This document shows positions 43,785 through 51,998 of a stretch of 64,000 bases of DNA, one piece after another. The DNA is from Micromonospora ferruginea (GTDB lineage Bacteria > Actinomycetota > Actinomycetes > Mycobacteriales > Micromonosporaceae). The position numbers and the translations under genes were made by a program. The notes under the pieces are model-generated. The model ran no database searches, had not been told where the DNA came from, and worked only from the letters and a program-made list of their open reading frames with translations. The stretch spans positions 4,719,001 to 4,783,000 of the forward strand of contig NZ_CP059322.2 in the NCBI RefSeq assembly GCF_013694245.2, given 5' to 3'. Each line of letters opens with the position of its first letter. Positions within the stretch are counted from its first letter, which is position 1.

Positions 43785-43812
43785 CGGCCCGGTGGGGACA
43801 CCCACCGGGCCG
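43785..43812 (+). terminator. PMT terminator hairpin
   Basis: A perfect 12-bp stem CGGCCCGGTGGG and complement with a GACA loop, followed by AAATTC, 15 nt after the PMT stop. Confidence 0.8.
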
Positions 43813-43861
43813 AAATTCGGTTGCGATCATCCGGCCCGGCTGCATAGGCCGGTCGGACCAC

Positions 43862-43917
43862 GAAAAAGCGCGCCCCGATCGCCTGCCACGGGGGAAGCGG
43901 GCGATTGGGGCGCGCAA
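43862..43917 (-). ncRNA. Candidate small RNA with intrinsic terminator
   Basis: The 375-nt gap 43771-44145 has no gene. On the minus strand it holds a 19-bp stem (two wobbles) with a ten-base C-rich loop TTCCCCCGTG, followed by five T, a classic intrinsic terminator. Upstream on that strand, TTGTGC (43951-43946), a 17-nt spacer and TAAGCT (43928-43923) form a promoter-like pair. The transcript would be about 50-55 nt and consist mainly of the hairpin. The nearest minus-strand gene upstream is more than 2 kb away, so the terminator needs a transcript of its own. Confidence 0.45.
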
Positions 43918-44132
43918 GAAAGAGCTTAACCACACTCCGCCAACCGCACAACGGGTGCGGCCGGGTCAGATTTCCGACCGACGCGCCACCCCCCGAAAGG
44001 TTTACATCGGGCATCTAACGGTGGGTCAGCCCGGCAGAACATAACGAGTTCGACATCATCGCCCACCGGACCCCGGTCGCCGGGCACCGCCGGCCGCCCC
44101 CGACCCGGATGATCTTCCTAAGTGGATCTCAC

Positions 44133-44138
44133 TACACT
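44133..44138 (+). promoter_or_regulatory. -10 box TACACT for the VWA gene
   Basis: TACACT ends seven nt before GTG 44146, giving a leaderless transcript; it decides the start in favour of GTG 44146 over GTG 44122. Confidence 0.55.
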
Positions 44139-44145
44139 TCGCCCG

Positions 44146-45438
44146 GTGATCAACAAGAGACGATCGACGGCCGTCCTGTTCGGACTGCTGGCGGCGACCG
44201 CGCTGATCGGTCCGAGCCCCGCGGGGGCCGACGACGAGACCACCGAACCCGCCGCCGAACCACCGAAGGTCGAACTGGTCCTCGACGTGAGCGGTTCGAT
44301 GCGGGCCCGCGACATCGACGGGCGCAGCCGGATCTCCGTCGCCCAGCAGGCGTTCAACGAGGTGGTCGACGGCCTGCCGGACGAGACACAGCTCGGCATC
44401 CGCGTGCTCGGCGCCGCCTACCGGGGCAAGGACAAGAAGCAGGGCTGCCGGGACACCCAGCAGATCGTGCCGGTCGGGCCGGTGGACCGGGCCCAGGCCA
44501 AGGCCGCCGTCGCCGGCCTGCGCCCGACCGGCTTCACCCCGGTCGGGCTCGCGCTGCGCTCCGCCGCGCAGGACCTGGGCACCGGCACCACCGCACGCCG
44601 GATCGTGCTGATCACCGACGGCGAGGACACCTGCGCCCCGCCCGACCCGTGCGAGGTGGCCCGCGAACTCGCCGCGCAGGGCACCCGGCTGGTGGTCGAC
44701 ACGCTCGGCCTCGCCCCCGACGAGAAGGTACGCCGGCAGTTGCTCTGCATCGCCGGGGCCACCGGTGGCACCTACACCGCGGCGCAGAGCGCCGACGAGC
44801 TGACCGGCCGGATCAAGCAGCTCGTCGACCGGGCCCGCGACACCTACACGGCCGCACCGGCGGTGGTCGGCGGCACGGCGGCCTGCGACGGCGCCCCGCT
44901 GCTCGCGCCGGGCGTCTACACCGACCGGGAGACGTTCTCCGAGCACCGCTGGTACCGGGTGCCGGTGCGTCCGGGGCAGGAGCTGCGCGCGTCGGTGAGC
45001 ATCGCGCTGGACCGGCCGGTCAACCCCGACTACGGGGTGCTGCTGCGGGCCACCGCGCCGGACGGGCGGGAACTGGTCCGCGGCGTCGACGCCGGCAGCG
45101 GCCGGACCGACGTGGTCTCCGCCGGCCTGCGCTGGTCGGCCGCCGAGGAGGCGGAGGACGCCGCCACCCCCACGCCGACCCCCAGCGGTACGCGGGCCAC
45201 CCGGACCGTCTGCCTGGTGGTCAGCAACTCGTTCGCGGCGCGGGACGGCACCCGGGCCGAGCCGGGCATGCCGGTGGAGCTGACCGTGGACGTGGTCGCC
45301 GCCTCCCCCGCCCCGGACGGGCCGGACCTCGGCCGCGGCTGGGTCCTGCTGCTCCTGCTCACCCTGGCCGGCCTCGTCACCGGACTGCTCGTCGGGCTGC
45401 TCACCCGCTGGTGGGTCGCCACCTGGAGGGAGAACTGA
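44146..45438 (+). CDS. Secreted, membrane-anchored VWA-domain protein
   Basis: A 430-aa protein with a signal peptide (VLFGLLAATALIGPSPAGA) and a von Willebrand A domain (about 40-225) with an intact metal site: DVSGS, the Thr of GFTPVGLAL, and ITDGED. A beta-rich domain follows (about 235-385, with a Cys pair), and a C-terminal span (WVLLLLLTLAGLVTGLLVGL) with a short basic tail anchors it. It acts outside the cell, probably in adhesion or complex assembly; the partner is unknown. The next gene follows after 2 nt. Confidence 0.85.
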   Translation: MINKRRSTAVLFGLLAATALIGPSPAGADDETTEPAAEPPKVELVLDVSGSMRARDIDGRSRISVAQQAFNEVVDGLPDETQLGIRVLGAAYRGKDKKQGCRDTQQIVPVGPVDRAQAKAAVAGLRPTGFTPVGLALRSAAQDLGTGTTARRIVLITDGEDTCAPPDPCEVARELAAQGTRLVVDTLGLAPDEKVRRQLLCIAGATGGTYTAAQSADELTGRIKQLVDRARDTYTAAPAVVGGTAACDGAPLLAPGVYTDRETFSEHRWYRVPVRPGQELRASVSIALDRPVNPDYGVLLRATAPDGRELVRGVDAGSGRTDVVSAGLRWSAAEEAEDAATPTPTPSGTRATRTVCLVVSNSFAARDGTRAEPGMPVELTVDVVAASPAPDGPDLGRGWVLLLLLTLAGLVTGLLVGLLTRWWVATWREN

Positions 45439-45440
45439 GG

Positions 45441-46214
45441 ATGCGTACCCTGATCCGCGCCGCGGCGGCGACGGTCGCCGCCGGCCTCGCCCTCGCCCCT
45501 TCCGCGGCGCTCGCCGCGCCGAGCCCGTCACCGGGCGCGACCACCGTGGCCAAGGCCGGCACCTCGTTCCTCACCGCCACCACCATCGACGCCGGCCAGC
45601 CGGTACGGGTCGGCGCCTCGACCGGCGACCACCTCTACTGGTCGTTCCGCGCCGAGGCCGGGCAGGTGCACGAGGTCGGGGTCACGGTCACCTTCGGAAA
45701 GCCGCGCTCCGGCGCGTCCACCTGGACCGTCGACGTCTTCGACGGGCTGCGCCGCCGGCAGGCCTGCACGGCCGGCGCGCAGACGCCCACCGCGGAGGCG
45801 TCCGCCACCGGCGTGACGCTCGGCTGCACGCTGCGTCGGGTGCGGCCGTGGGCCGAACCGTGGTCGGGTGACCCGCTGCCCGGCGTCTACTACGTCCGGC
45901 TCTCCGTCACCGACCTGCCCGAGCCCGACCTGGGCGCACCGATCGACGTGGACCTGGTGGTCGGCGCGACCGACTCCGGTGGCGCCTCCGGCGACGACGG
46001 TGAGCTGGCCGCGCCGCTGGTGCCGAACACGCGGGCCGGCACGGTGCTGGCCGCCGAACCGACACCCGAACCGGCCGCCGAGGAGGAGACCGACCTGACC
46101 GGCTGGCTGCCCGAGGCCGGTTCGCGCTGGGTCTGGACCGGGGTGGGCGGCGTGCTCGCCGCGGTGGCCGGTGTCGCCGGCTTCGCGCTCACCCGCCGGC
46201 CCCGCCGCCGCTGA
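45441..46214 (+). CDS. Secreted membrane-anchored partner of the VWA protein
   Basis: A 257-aa protein with a signal peptide (AAATVAAGLALAPSAALA), a beta-rich extracellular domain with two Cys (QACTAG, LGCTLR), an acidic Pro/Glu linker and a C-terminal span (WVWTGVGGVLAAVAGVAGFAL) ending RRPRRR. The topology matches the upstream VWA protein. The 2-nt spacing and GGAGGGAGAAC upstream indicate co-translation. The family is not recognised. Confidence 0.8.
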   Translation: MRTLIRAAAATVAAGLALAPSAALAAPSPSPGATTVAKAGTSFLTATTIDAGQPVRVGASTGDHLYWSFRAEAGQVHEVGVTVTFGKPRSGASTWTVDVFDGLRRRQACTAGAQTPTAEASATGVTLGCTLRRVRPWAEPWSGDPLPGVYYVRLSVTDLPEPDLGAPIDVDLVVGATDSGGASGDDGELAAPLVPNTRAGTVLAAEPTPEPAAEEETDLTGWLPEAGSRWVWTGVGGVLAAVAGVAGFALTRRPRRR

Positions 46215-46222
46215 GACCGCGA

Positions 46223-46259
46223 CCGGTGGCCGTCGTGAACCCGACGCGGCGGCCACCGG
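46223..46259. terminator. Terminator between convergent genes
   Basis: CCGGTGGCCG pairs with CGGCCACCGG around a 17-nt loop, between the VWA-partner gene and the minus-strand gene at 46272. Confidence 0.7.
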
Positions 46260-46271
46260 ACGCTCCGGTCG

Positions 46272-46541
46272 TCAGACCGGACGCGGACCCCGGGGCACCC
46301 AGCCGATGAACCGGTCCTGCAACGCGGTGACCGGCGCGGAGCGCAGGTCGTGCGTGGCGGCCGCCAGGCAGGAACCGAGATAGACGCTCAACGACGCCCG
46401 GTCCACCTGGTACTCGATCAGCAGGTGCCGGCGTTTGGTGGCGCAGGGCCACTCGTCGCCGCACGAGCCGCAGGTCCAGTCGGGCGTCACGGGGACGTGC
46501 TCGCCGGACCGTGGTTCCGACGCCTCCACACCGGGGGTCAT
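46272..46541 (-). CDS. Small Cys-containing protein, unknown function
   Basis: An 89-aa protein with a possible metal-binding cluster TPDWTCGSCGDEWPCATKR (two Cys two residues apart plus a third), followed by LLIEYQVDRASLSVYLGSCL and a hydrophobic helix. The tail is DRFIGWVPRGPRP. ATG 46541 has AAGGAG seven nt upstream. It is divergent from the phosphopantetheinyl transferase gene. The family is unknown to me. Confidence 0.7.
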   Translation of the reverse strand: MTPGVEASEPRSGEHVPVTPDWTCGSCGDEWPCATKRRHLLIEYQVDRASLSVYLGSCLAAATHDLRSAPVTALQDRFIGWVPRGPRPV

Positions 46542-46658
46542 CGGCCACTCCTTCCCTGGATGTCGACGCTGCCTCCCCCCGCAACGTTCCTTCAGCGCCA
46601 CACTGCGCTCCGGCGTTACGGTACGGTCACCGCGTGTTCCCGTCACCCACCGACGCTC

Positions 46659-47315
46659 GTGCATGACCTCCTGCCGTCCACCGTGGCGGTTGCGGTGGCC
46701 GGCCCGGCCGACTTCTCCGGCGACCTGTTGCCGGCCGAGCGCGTCGCGCTGGGCGACCGCGCGGTGCCCAGCCGCCGGCGCGACTTCACCGCCGGCCGGG
46801 TGTGTGCCCGGCGTGCGCTCGCCACGCTCGGCCTGCCGGTCGCGCCGGTGCCCGCCGGCGCGGACCGCGCCCCGGTCTGGCCGGCCGGGGTGGTCGGGGC
46901 GATCACCCACACCGACGGCTACTGCGCGGCCGCCGTCGCCCGCGCCGCCGACCTGCGCGCGGTCGGCATCGACGCCGAGCGGCACCGGCCGCTCTCCGAG
47001 GGGGTACGCCGGAAGGTGTGCGGCCCCGACGAGGAGGCGGACCTGGCCCGGCTGCCGGTCGGCCCGCCCTGGCCGACCGTGGTGTTCAGCGCCAAGGAGA
47101 CCGTCTACAAGGTCTGGTACCCGCTGGTCGGCACCTGGCTGGGCTTCCCCGACGCCCGGGTCACGCTCGACCCCGACGCGGGGACGTTCCACGCGCGGAT
47201 CGCGCCGGCCCGGCTCGCCGCCGCTCCGGTGCCCGATCCGCCGTCGACCCTGACCGGACGGTTCGCGGTGGACGACGGACTGGTGCGGACCGCCGCCGTC
47301 CTGCCGCACCGGTGA
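46659..47315 (+). CDS. 4'-phosphopantetheinyl transferase (Sfp/EntD type)
   Basis: Activates carrier proteins by attaching phosphopantetheine from CoA. It is 218 aa with the family motifs AVGIDAERHRPL (about 105-116, Mg ligands Asp and Glu) and FSAKETVYKVWYPL (about 145). The EntD-like GAITHTDGYCAA segment precedes them. GTG 46659 is the likely start; TACGGT (46622-46627) may be its -10. No NRPS or PKS gene lies in the window, so its carrier proteins are encoded elsewhere. Confidence 0.92.
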   Translation: MHDLLPSTVAVAVAGPADFSGDLLPAERVALGDRAVPSRRRDFTAGRVCARRALATLGLPVAPVPAGADRAPVWPAGVVGAITHTDGYCAAAVARAADLRAVGIDAERHRPLSEGVRRKVCGPDEEADLARLPVGPPWPTVVFSAKETVYKVWYPLVGTWLGFPDARVTLDPDAGTFHARIAPARLAAAPVPDPPSTLTGRFAVDDGLVRTAAVLPHR

Positions 47316-47390
47316 GGGCCTGACGGCCGGGTTGACCCCGGCTTGTACCGTCGTTCCGACTGAAAATCCCGAAGGTGCCCAAGGAGTACG

Positions 47391-48788
47391 GTGAGCCACC
47401 CTCAGCCTCCGTCCGGGTCGCAGGACCCGAACCAGCAGCCACCGGAACCGCCGACCGAGGCGTTTCCCACCGCGCCGATGCCGCCGGTGTCCGGCAGCCC
47501 CTGGGCGAAGCCCGCCCCGGACGCGCAGCCCACCTCGGGCGCGCCGCAGCAGCCGACCTCCGGGGCTCCCGCCTCCGGGGTGCCGCAGGCTCCCACCTCG
47601 GGCACGCCCTACCCGGCGCCACCCACCGAGGCGTTCCCGCCCGCGCCGCCCACCTCGGGCACGCCCTACCCGGCACCGCCGACCGAGGCGTTCCCGCCCG
47701 CGCCGCCCACCTCGGGCACGCCCTACCCGGCACCGCCGACCGAGGCGATCCCGCCGGCCGCGCCCACGGCGGCGTTCCCGCCCGCGCCGCCGACCGAGGC
47801 GTTCCCCCCGACCCCGTCCACGACGGCCTTCCCGCCGTCGCCGCCGACCTCGGGCGCGCCGTACCCGCCGCCGGGCAGCGCTCTTCCGCCGCCGGGCGGG
47901 GAGTACCCGCAGGCCGGCGCGTACCCGCCGCCGGGTGGTTCCTACCCTCCGCCGGGCGGGGAGTACCCGCAGGCCGGCGGCTACCCGCCGCCCGGTGGCT
48001 CGTACCCGCCGCCGGGTGGCGCCTACCCGCCGCCCGGCGGGGCGCAGCCGCCGTATCCGCCCACCTCCGGCGCGCCGTACCCGCCGCCCGGGCAGTACCC
48101 GTCGGGCGAGGCGTACCCGGCCGGCCCGTACCCGCCGCCGCCGGGCCAGCAGTTCGGGCCGCCGGCGAAGAAGTCCAACAAGAACGTCTGGCTCACCATC
48201 GGCATCGTGGCGGCGGTCCTGCTGCTGCTCTGCTGCGGCGGCGGCATCTTCGCCATCTACAGCGGGGCGAAGAAGACCCAGGAGGCGATCGACAACCTGC
48301 CCACCCCGGGCGTCACCTACAGCGACCCGGTCGACTCCCCGACCACCGCCGCTCCGACCGCCACGCCGCAGCCGGGCACCACCGACAACCAGACGTTCAA
48401 CATGCCGGCCGGCGACAAGCTGATCATCAACGACGACGAGGGCACCGTCGAGATCACGGTCGGCAACTTCCAGACCAAGAACGCCGCCTGCCGGGAGTTC
48501 ATGCCCGGCCCGAAGAACGGCATGTTCCTGATCGCCGACGTGACCGCCGAGGTCACCAAGGGCACCGGCTCGATCAACCCGTTCTTCTTCACCTGGAAGG
48601 GCGCGGACGGCACCGAGGAGAGCGGCATCGGCGGCGCGTTCTCCGGCTGCGGCAAGCTGATGACCTCGGGCAACAACCTGCCGGTCGGCTCCAAGCGCAG
48701 CGGCCAGCTCATCTTCGACGTCAAGGACCGCAACGGCGTGGTGGAGTACGAGCACCACCTGCGTACCGCCGGGTCCTGGAAGCCCTGA
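47391..48788 (+). CDS. Proline-rich repeat membrane protein with DUF4352-like domain
   Basis: A 465-aa protein. Residues 1-265 are Pro-rich: three 19-residue repeats (TSGTPYPAPPTEAFPPAPP, encoded by 57-nt DNA repeats from about 47594) and then YPPPGG units. A single span (WLTIGIVAAVLLLLCCGGGI, about 272-291) leads to an extracellular domain (about 335-465) with one Cys pair (AACREF, SGCGKL), resembling DUF4352-type immunoglobulin-like domains. The long N-terminal arm lies in the cytoplasm by the positive-inside rule. Function is unknown. GTG 47391. Confidence 0.82.
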   Translation: MSHPQPPSGSQDPNQQPPEPPTEAFPTAPMPPVSGSPWAKPAPDAQPTSGAPQQPTSGAPASGVPQAPTSGTPYPAPPTEAFPPAPPTSGTPYPAPPTEAFPPAPPTSGTPYPAPPTEAIPPAAPTAAFPPAPPTEAFPPTPSTTAFPPSPPTSGAPYPPPGSALPPPGGEYPQAGAYPPPGGSYPPPGGEYPQAGGYPPPGGSYPPPGGAYPPPGGAQPPYPPTSGAPYPPPGQYPSGEAYPAGPYPPPPGQQFGPPAKKSNKNVWLTIGIVAAVLLLLCCGGGIFAIYSGAKKTQEAIDNLPTPGVTYSDPVDSPTTAAPTATPQPGTTDNQTFNMPAGDKLIINDDEGTVEITVGNFQTKNAACREFMPGPKNGMFLIADVTAEVTKGTGSINPFFFTWKGADGTEESGIGGAFSGCGKLMTSGNNLPVGSKRSGQLIFDVKDRNGVVEYEHHLRTAGSWKP

Positions 48789-48804
48789 CCCGCACCACCC
48801 CGCA

Positions 48805-48838
48805 CGAGGGGCCGGTCCCGCCCGGGGCCGGCCCCTCG
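48805..48838 (+). terminator. Terminator after proline-rich gene
   Basis: A 16-bp stem CGAGGGGCCGGTCCCG against CGGGGCCGGCCCCTCG (one wobble) with a two-base gap, 16 nt after the stop. Confidence 0.8.
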
Positions 48839-48915
48839 TCCGTTCGGGTGGCCTCGCCAGGCCATCCGGACATTTCCATGTGCGCGTGCCGCCCGCCGGT
48901 CGGCAGGCTCGAAGC

Positions 48916-49635
48916 ATGGCCGACGAGACCACCATCCCGCTGCTGCCGTGCCGCCTCCTCGACGACGTGGCGCCCTTCTACCAGGCCCTCGGCTTCGAGG
49001 TGACATACCGGCAGGCCCGCCCCAACCCCTATCTGGCCCTGCGCCGGGAGGACCTCAACCTGCACTTCTTCGGCATGCCCGAGTTCGACCCGGCCAACTC
49101 GTACGGCAGTTGCCTCGTCGTGGTGGACGACCTGGCCGGCATCCACCGCGCCTTCGCGGCGGGCCTGCGCGCCGCGTACGGGAAGGTGCTCGTCTCCGGG
49201 GTGCCCCGGATGACCCGGCCCCGGACGCGCAGCAACCAGGACGGACACACCGGTTTCAGCATCGTCGACCCCGGCGGAAACTGGATCCGGTTCGTGGCCC
49301 GGACCCCGACGCCGGACGCCGACGAGGCCCCGGCCGGGCTGGCCCGGGCGCTGCGCAACGCGGTGGTGCAGGCCGACTCCCGGGGCAACCCCCGACAGGC
49401 CGCGAAGATCCTCGACGGCGCGCTGGCCAAACCGGACGCCGCCGACGACCCCGCCGTCGAGGTGGAGGCGCTCGTCTACCGGGCGGAGGTGGCACTGCTG
49501 CTCGACGAGCCGGACACGGCGCGGGACCTGCTGCGCCGGGCCGGGGCGGTGCCGCTGGACGAGGAGCGACGGACGCGGCTGGCCGACACGTTCCGGCACG
49601 CCGCCGACCTGACCGCCGCGCTGCCGCCCGGCTGA
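48916..49635 (+). CDS. VOC/glyoxalase-fold protein with helical extension
   Basis: A 239-aa protein. Residues 1-130 form a bleomycin-resistance/VOC domain (LLDDVAPFYQALGFEVTYRQ, LHFFGMPEFDPANSYGSCLV, GFSIVDPGGNWIRFVARTP). Residues 140-235 are helical and resemble tetratricopeptide-type repeats (AVVQADSRGNPRQAAKILDG, VYRAEVALLLDEPDTARDLL). The fusion suggests a sensing or binding role. ATG 48916 has no ribosome site; CAGGCT six nt upstream may be a -10. Confidence 0.85.
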   Translation: MADETTIPLLPCRLLDDVAPFYQALGFEVTYRQARPNPYLALRREDLNLHFFGMPEFDPANSYGSCLVVVDDLAGIHRAFAAGLRAAYGKVLVSGVPRMTRPRTRSNQDGHTGFSIVDPGGNWIRFVARTPTPDADEAPAGLARALRNAVVQADSRGNPRQAAKILDGALAKPDAADDPAVEVEALVYRAEVALLLDEPDTARDLLRRAGAVPLDEERRTRLADTFRHAADLTAALPPG

Positions 49636-49669
49636 GGCCGCCGCTCGCCGGGAGTCGGACGCGGCGGCC
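49636..49669 (+). terminator. Hairpin after VOC gene
   Basis: GGCCGCCGC pairs with GCGGCGGCC across a 16-nt loop, directly after the stop codon. The rest of the 245-nt gap to 49881 shows nothing definite. Confidence 0.55.
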
Positions 49670-49880
49670 GACGCTGGATGGGCCGTCGGGTGGGTGTCCC
49701 GGGGACCGCTGGTCGCCACGGTTCCGGCCGAACCGGTGCCTGCGGTCGCCCGGCCAGCACCGGGACTCATCGGTCGGTCCGAATCCCGCCATCTTCGTCA
49801 TGACCGAGTGTCGAACCGTCGGCACGGAGCGCTCCGGTTGACCGCTGGCAATTGTTGTGGGCGAAAGCAGACTGAGGTGC

Positions 49881-50618
49881 GTGACGCATCCATCACCGCA
49901 GAACCCGTCGACCGTTCCGTTCGGCGCGCTGCCGGCGCACCCGCCGTCGAGGTGGCGCCGACTCTCCCTCGGCGCGAAGGTCGCGATCGTGTCCGCAGGC
50001 GTGCTGGTGCTCTGTTGCTCCGGCGGAGTGGCGATCGGCATGAGCACCGACTCCCCCGCCGGGCCGGGCAACAAGGACGCCGCGCCGGCCACGTCCGCCA
50101 CGACCGGCGTCGAGGCCGCGGCGCCCGCGCCGGCGGTCGCGGATCTGGCGACCTCGACCCCGGCCGCGTCGCCGACCGAGGCGAGCCCGAGCGCGTCCCC
50201 GTCGCCCGAGGTCCAGACCAGGACCGTCACCTCGACCACGAAGATCCCCTACCCCACCAGGACGGTCAAGGACTCCACCCTGCCGAGCGGGACCAAGAAG
50301 GTACGCACACGCGGGGTCACCGGTGTCCGCACCCTCACCTATCAGGTGACGGTCACCGACGGCGTGCAGACCGCGAAGAAGCTGATCCGCTCGGTCGTCA
50401 CGCGGCAGCCGGTCACCCAGGTCGTCGCCGTCGGCACCAAGCAGGCACGCAGGTGCGACCCGAACTACAGCGGGGCCTGCGTGCCGATCGCGAGTGACGT
50501 CGACTGCTCGGGCGGCAGCGGCAACGGTCCGGCGTACGTGGACGGTCCGGTCCGCGTCATCGGTAGCGACATCTACGATCTGGACCGCGACGGCGACGGG
50601 GTGGGCTGCGACGACTGA
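49881..50618 (+). CDS. G5-like and excalibur-domain surface protein
   Basis: A 245-aa protein with a basic N terminus, one span (KVAIVSAGVLVLCCSGGVAI), a Ser/Thr/Pro/Ala stalk, a G5-like beta segment (STTKIPYPTRTVKDSTLPSG, then TRGVTGVRTLTYQVTVTDG) and a C-terminal excalibur calcium-binding motif DLDRDGDGVGCDD preceded by a Cys pair. It is displayed outside the membrane and may bind Ca2+ and cell-wall sugar. GTG 49881 has GAGG upstream; GTG 49857 is possible. Confidence 0.85.
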   Translation: MTHPSPQNPSTVPFGALPAHPPSRWRRLSLGAKVAIVSAGVLVLCCSGGVAIGMSTDSPAGPGNKDAAPATSATTGVEAAAPAPAVADLATSTPAASPTEASPSASPSPEVQTRTVTSTTKIPYPTRTVKDSTLPSGTKKVRTRGVTGVRTLTYQVTVTDGVQTAKKLIRSVVTRQPVTQVVAVGTKQARRCDPNYSGACVPIASDVDCSGGSGNGPAYVDGPVRVIGSDIYDLDRDGDGVGCDD

Positions 50619-50672
50619 CGGGATCGCACGCCACCTCACGTCCCCGCCTCTCCGGGACGTCGGGTGAGGACG

Positions 50673-50702
50673 GTGACCGCCGTCCTCACCCACCCCTATG
50701 CT
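50673..50702 (+). promoter_or_regulatory. Promoter for leaderless 50709 gene
   Basis: GTGACC (50673-50678), an 18-nt spacer and TATGCT (50697-50702) end six nt before ATG 50709. Confidence 0.55.
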
Positions 50703-50708
50703 GGGCCG

Positions 50709-51164
50709 ATGGTTCTCGCGGACGTGGCCGGCTCCTGGGTCGGCACCAACGGCTTCCGGCTGATGCCCACCGACCCGCTCGTCGAGTCACCCGCCACGCT
50801 GACCGTGGCGACCGCCGCCGGTGGTCACCTGACCACGGTGGCCTACTCGTGGGCGCATCCGGACGACGGTCCGCAGGACGGCTTGGTGCTGATCGCCGCC
50901 GGCGAGTCGCCGGGTTCGCTGGTCGCCTGGTGGGGCGACTCCTGGCACCAGCAGCCGTCGACCATGGCGCTGACCGGCACGGCGGACGGCACAGCTCCGG
51001 TCACGCTGACCGGCGAGTACGGCGGCGGTTGGGCCTGGCGGATCGTGTTCGAGACCGTCGAGCCGGGCCGCCTGCGGATGCGGATGGACAACGTCGTCCC
51101 GGACGGCCAGACCGAGCCCGCCGGCCCGTACCCCGTCATGGTCACCGACCTGCGCCCCGCCTGA
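50709..51164 (+). CDS. Conserved beta-rich protein, unknown function
   Basis: A 151-aa soluble protein with alternating beta-type segments (DVAGSWVGTNGFRLMPTDPL, GHLTTVAYSWAHPDDGPQDG, VAWWGDSWHQQPSTMALTG, GEYGGGWAWRIVFETVEPGR). This pattern fits a lipocalin-like or DUF1579-type barrel, but I do not assign a family firmly. The ATG start is fixed by a -10 box six nt upstream. Confidence 0.75.
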   Translation: MVLADVAGSWVGTNGFRLMPTDPLVESPATLTVATAAGGHLTTVAYSWAHPDDGPQDGLVLIAAGESPGSLVAWWGDSWHQQPSTMALTGTADGTAPVTLTGEYGGGWAWRIVFETVEPGRLRMRMDNVVPDGQTEPAGPYPVMVTDLRPA

Positions 51165-51169
51165 CCGCT

Positions 51170-51190
51170 CCCGGCAGCGGGGCTGCCGGG
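51170..51190 (+). terminator. Terminator after 50709 gene
   Basis: A perfect 9-bp stem CCCGGCAGC/GCTGCCGGG with a GGG loop, 6 nt after the stop. Confidence 0.7.
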
Positions 51191-51284
51191 CGCTCCGGAG
51201 GTGGGACGACACCTGTCGGGGTGTAGGCCGGCGGGATGTCGGGTACCTCGCGCCCGACCCCTTACCCCTGCTCAGGAGGATCCT

Positions 51285-51980
51285 ATGACCGTGGTACTCG
51301 CCGTTGTCTGCAACGACGGGGTGGTGATCGGCGCGGACTCCCAGATCACCGAGAGCGACCGCGGTCTGAGCTTCCCCGCCCAGAAGCTGCACCCGCTGGG
51401 CGACTGCGCCGCCTGGGGCGGCAGCGGCGCGCGAGGAGTGCTCAACGACCTGCGCCCCCTCCTTCAGGACTCGGCCACCGCCATCCTGGAGGCACCCGAC
51501 ATCGGCGACGAGTTGCAGGAGCGCGTCCTGCCCGTCTTCAAGAAGCACTACGCGAACTACATCCCGGACGTGCCCGGCGAGGGCAGCGGCGGCGGAGTCT
51601 CGGCGTATCTGCTCGCGGCCGGCTTCAGCCAGGGTGGCCCGTGGATCGTGGAGATCAACCCAAACGGGCTCATCGGCCGCTACGAGGACGTGGGCTTCCA
51701 CGCCATCGGCTCCGGCGCACCCATGGCCCAGCAGGCCGGCGCGCTGCTGTCCCACTTCCGGATGACGACGCGACCCGTCGAGTTCGGCGTGGTGGGCGTG
51801 GTGCGCGTGCTGGAGGCGCTGGAGCGGACCTCGCCGTCGGTCGGTGGGCCGTTCAGCGTCGCGTGCATCCGCGAGGAGGGTGCCCACCACCTCGACGAGA
51901 AGGAGATCGCCAAGGCGCAGAAGGACGCCGAGCGCTGGCGCGACCTCGAACAGGAAGCGCTCGACAAGCTGTTCGACTGA
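51285..51980 (+). CDS. Lone proteasome-type Ntn hydrolase
   Basis: A 231-aa protein with the 20S-proteasome beta fold signature. After Met removal the first residue is Thr1, with Asp17 (in GADSQ) and Lys33 (in FPAQKLHPLG) at exactly the catalytic positions of proteasome beta subunits, and GSGAPMAQQAG corresponding to the Ser129/Gly region. There is no propeptide. The C-terminal tail is a charged helix (EKEIAKAQKDAERWRDLEQE). No alpha subunit, ATPase or Pup gene is nearby, so it is not the canonical PrcB. Anbu or another proteasome-like family is possible. AGGAGG precedes ATG 51285. Confidence 0.85.
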   Translation: MTVVLAVVCNDGVVIGADSQITESDRGLSFPAQKLHPLGDCAAWGGSGARGVLNDLRPLLQDSATAILEAPDIGDELQERVLPVFKKHYANYIPDVPGEGSGGGVSAYLLAAGFSQGGPWIVEINPNGLIGRYEDVGFHAIGSGAPMAQQAGALLSHFRMTTRPVEFGVVGVVRVLEALERTSPSVGGPFSVACIREEGAHHLDEKEIAKAQKDAERWRDLEQEALDKLFD

Positions 51981-51998
51981 CGCCGGCCGCTGATGCGA

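Noticed and set aside
46272..48935. A very long minus-strand open frame opposite the transferase and Pro-rich genes
   Set aside because: Its composition is repetitive Arg/Gly/Ala from high-GC antisense reading; only the last 89 codons have a ribosome site and protein-like sequence.
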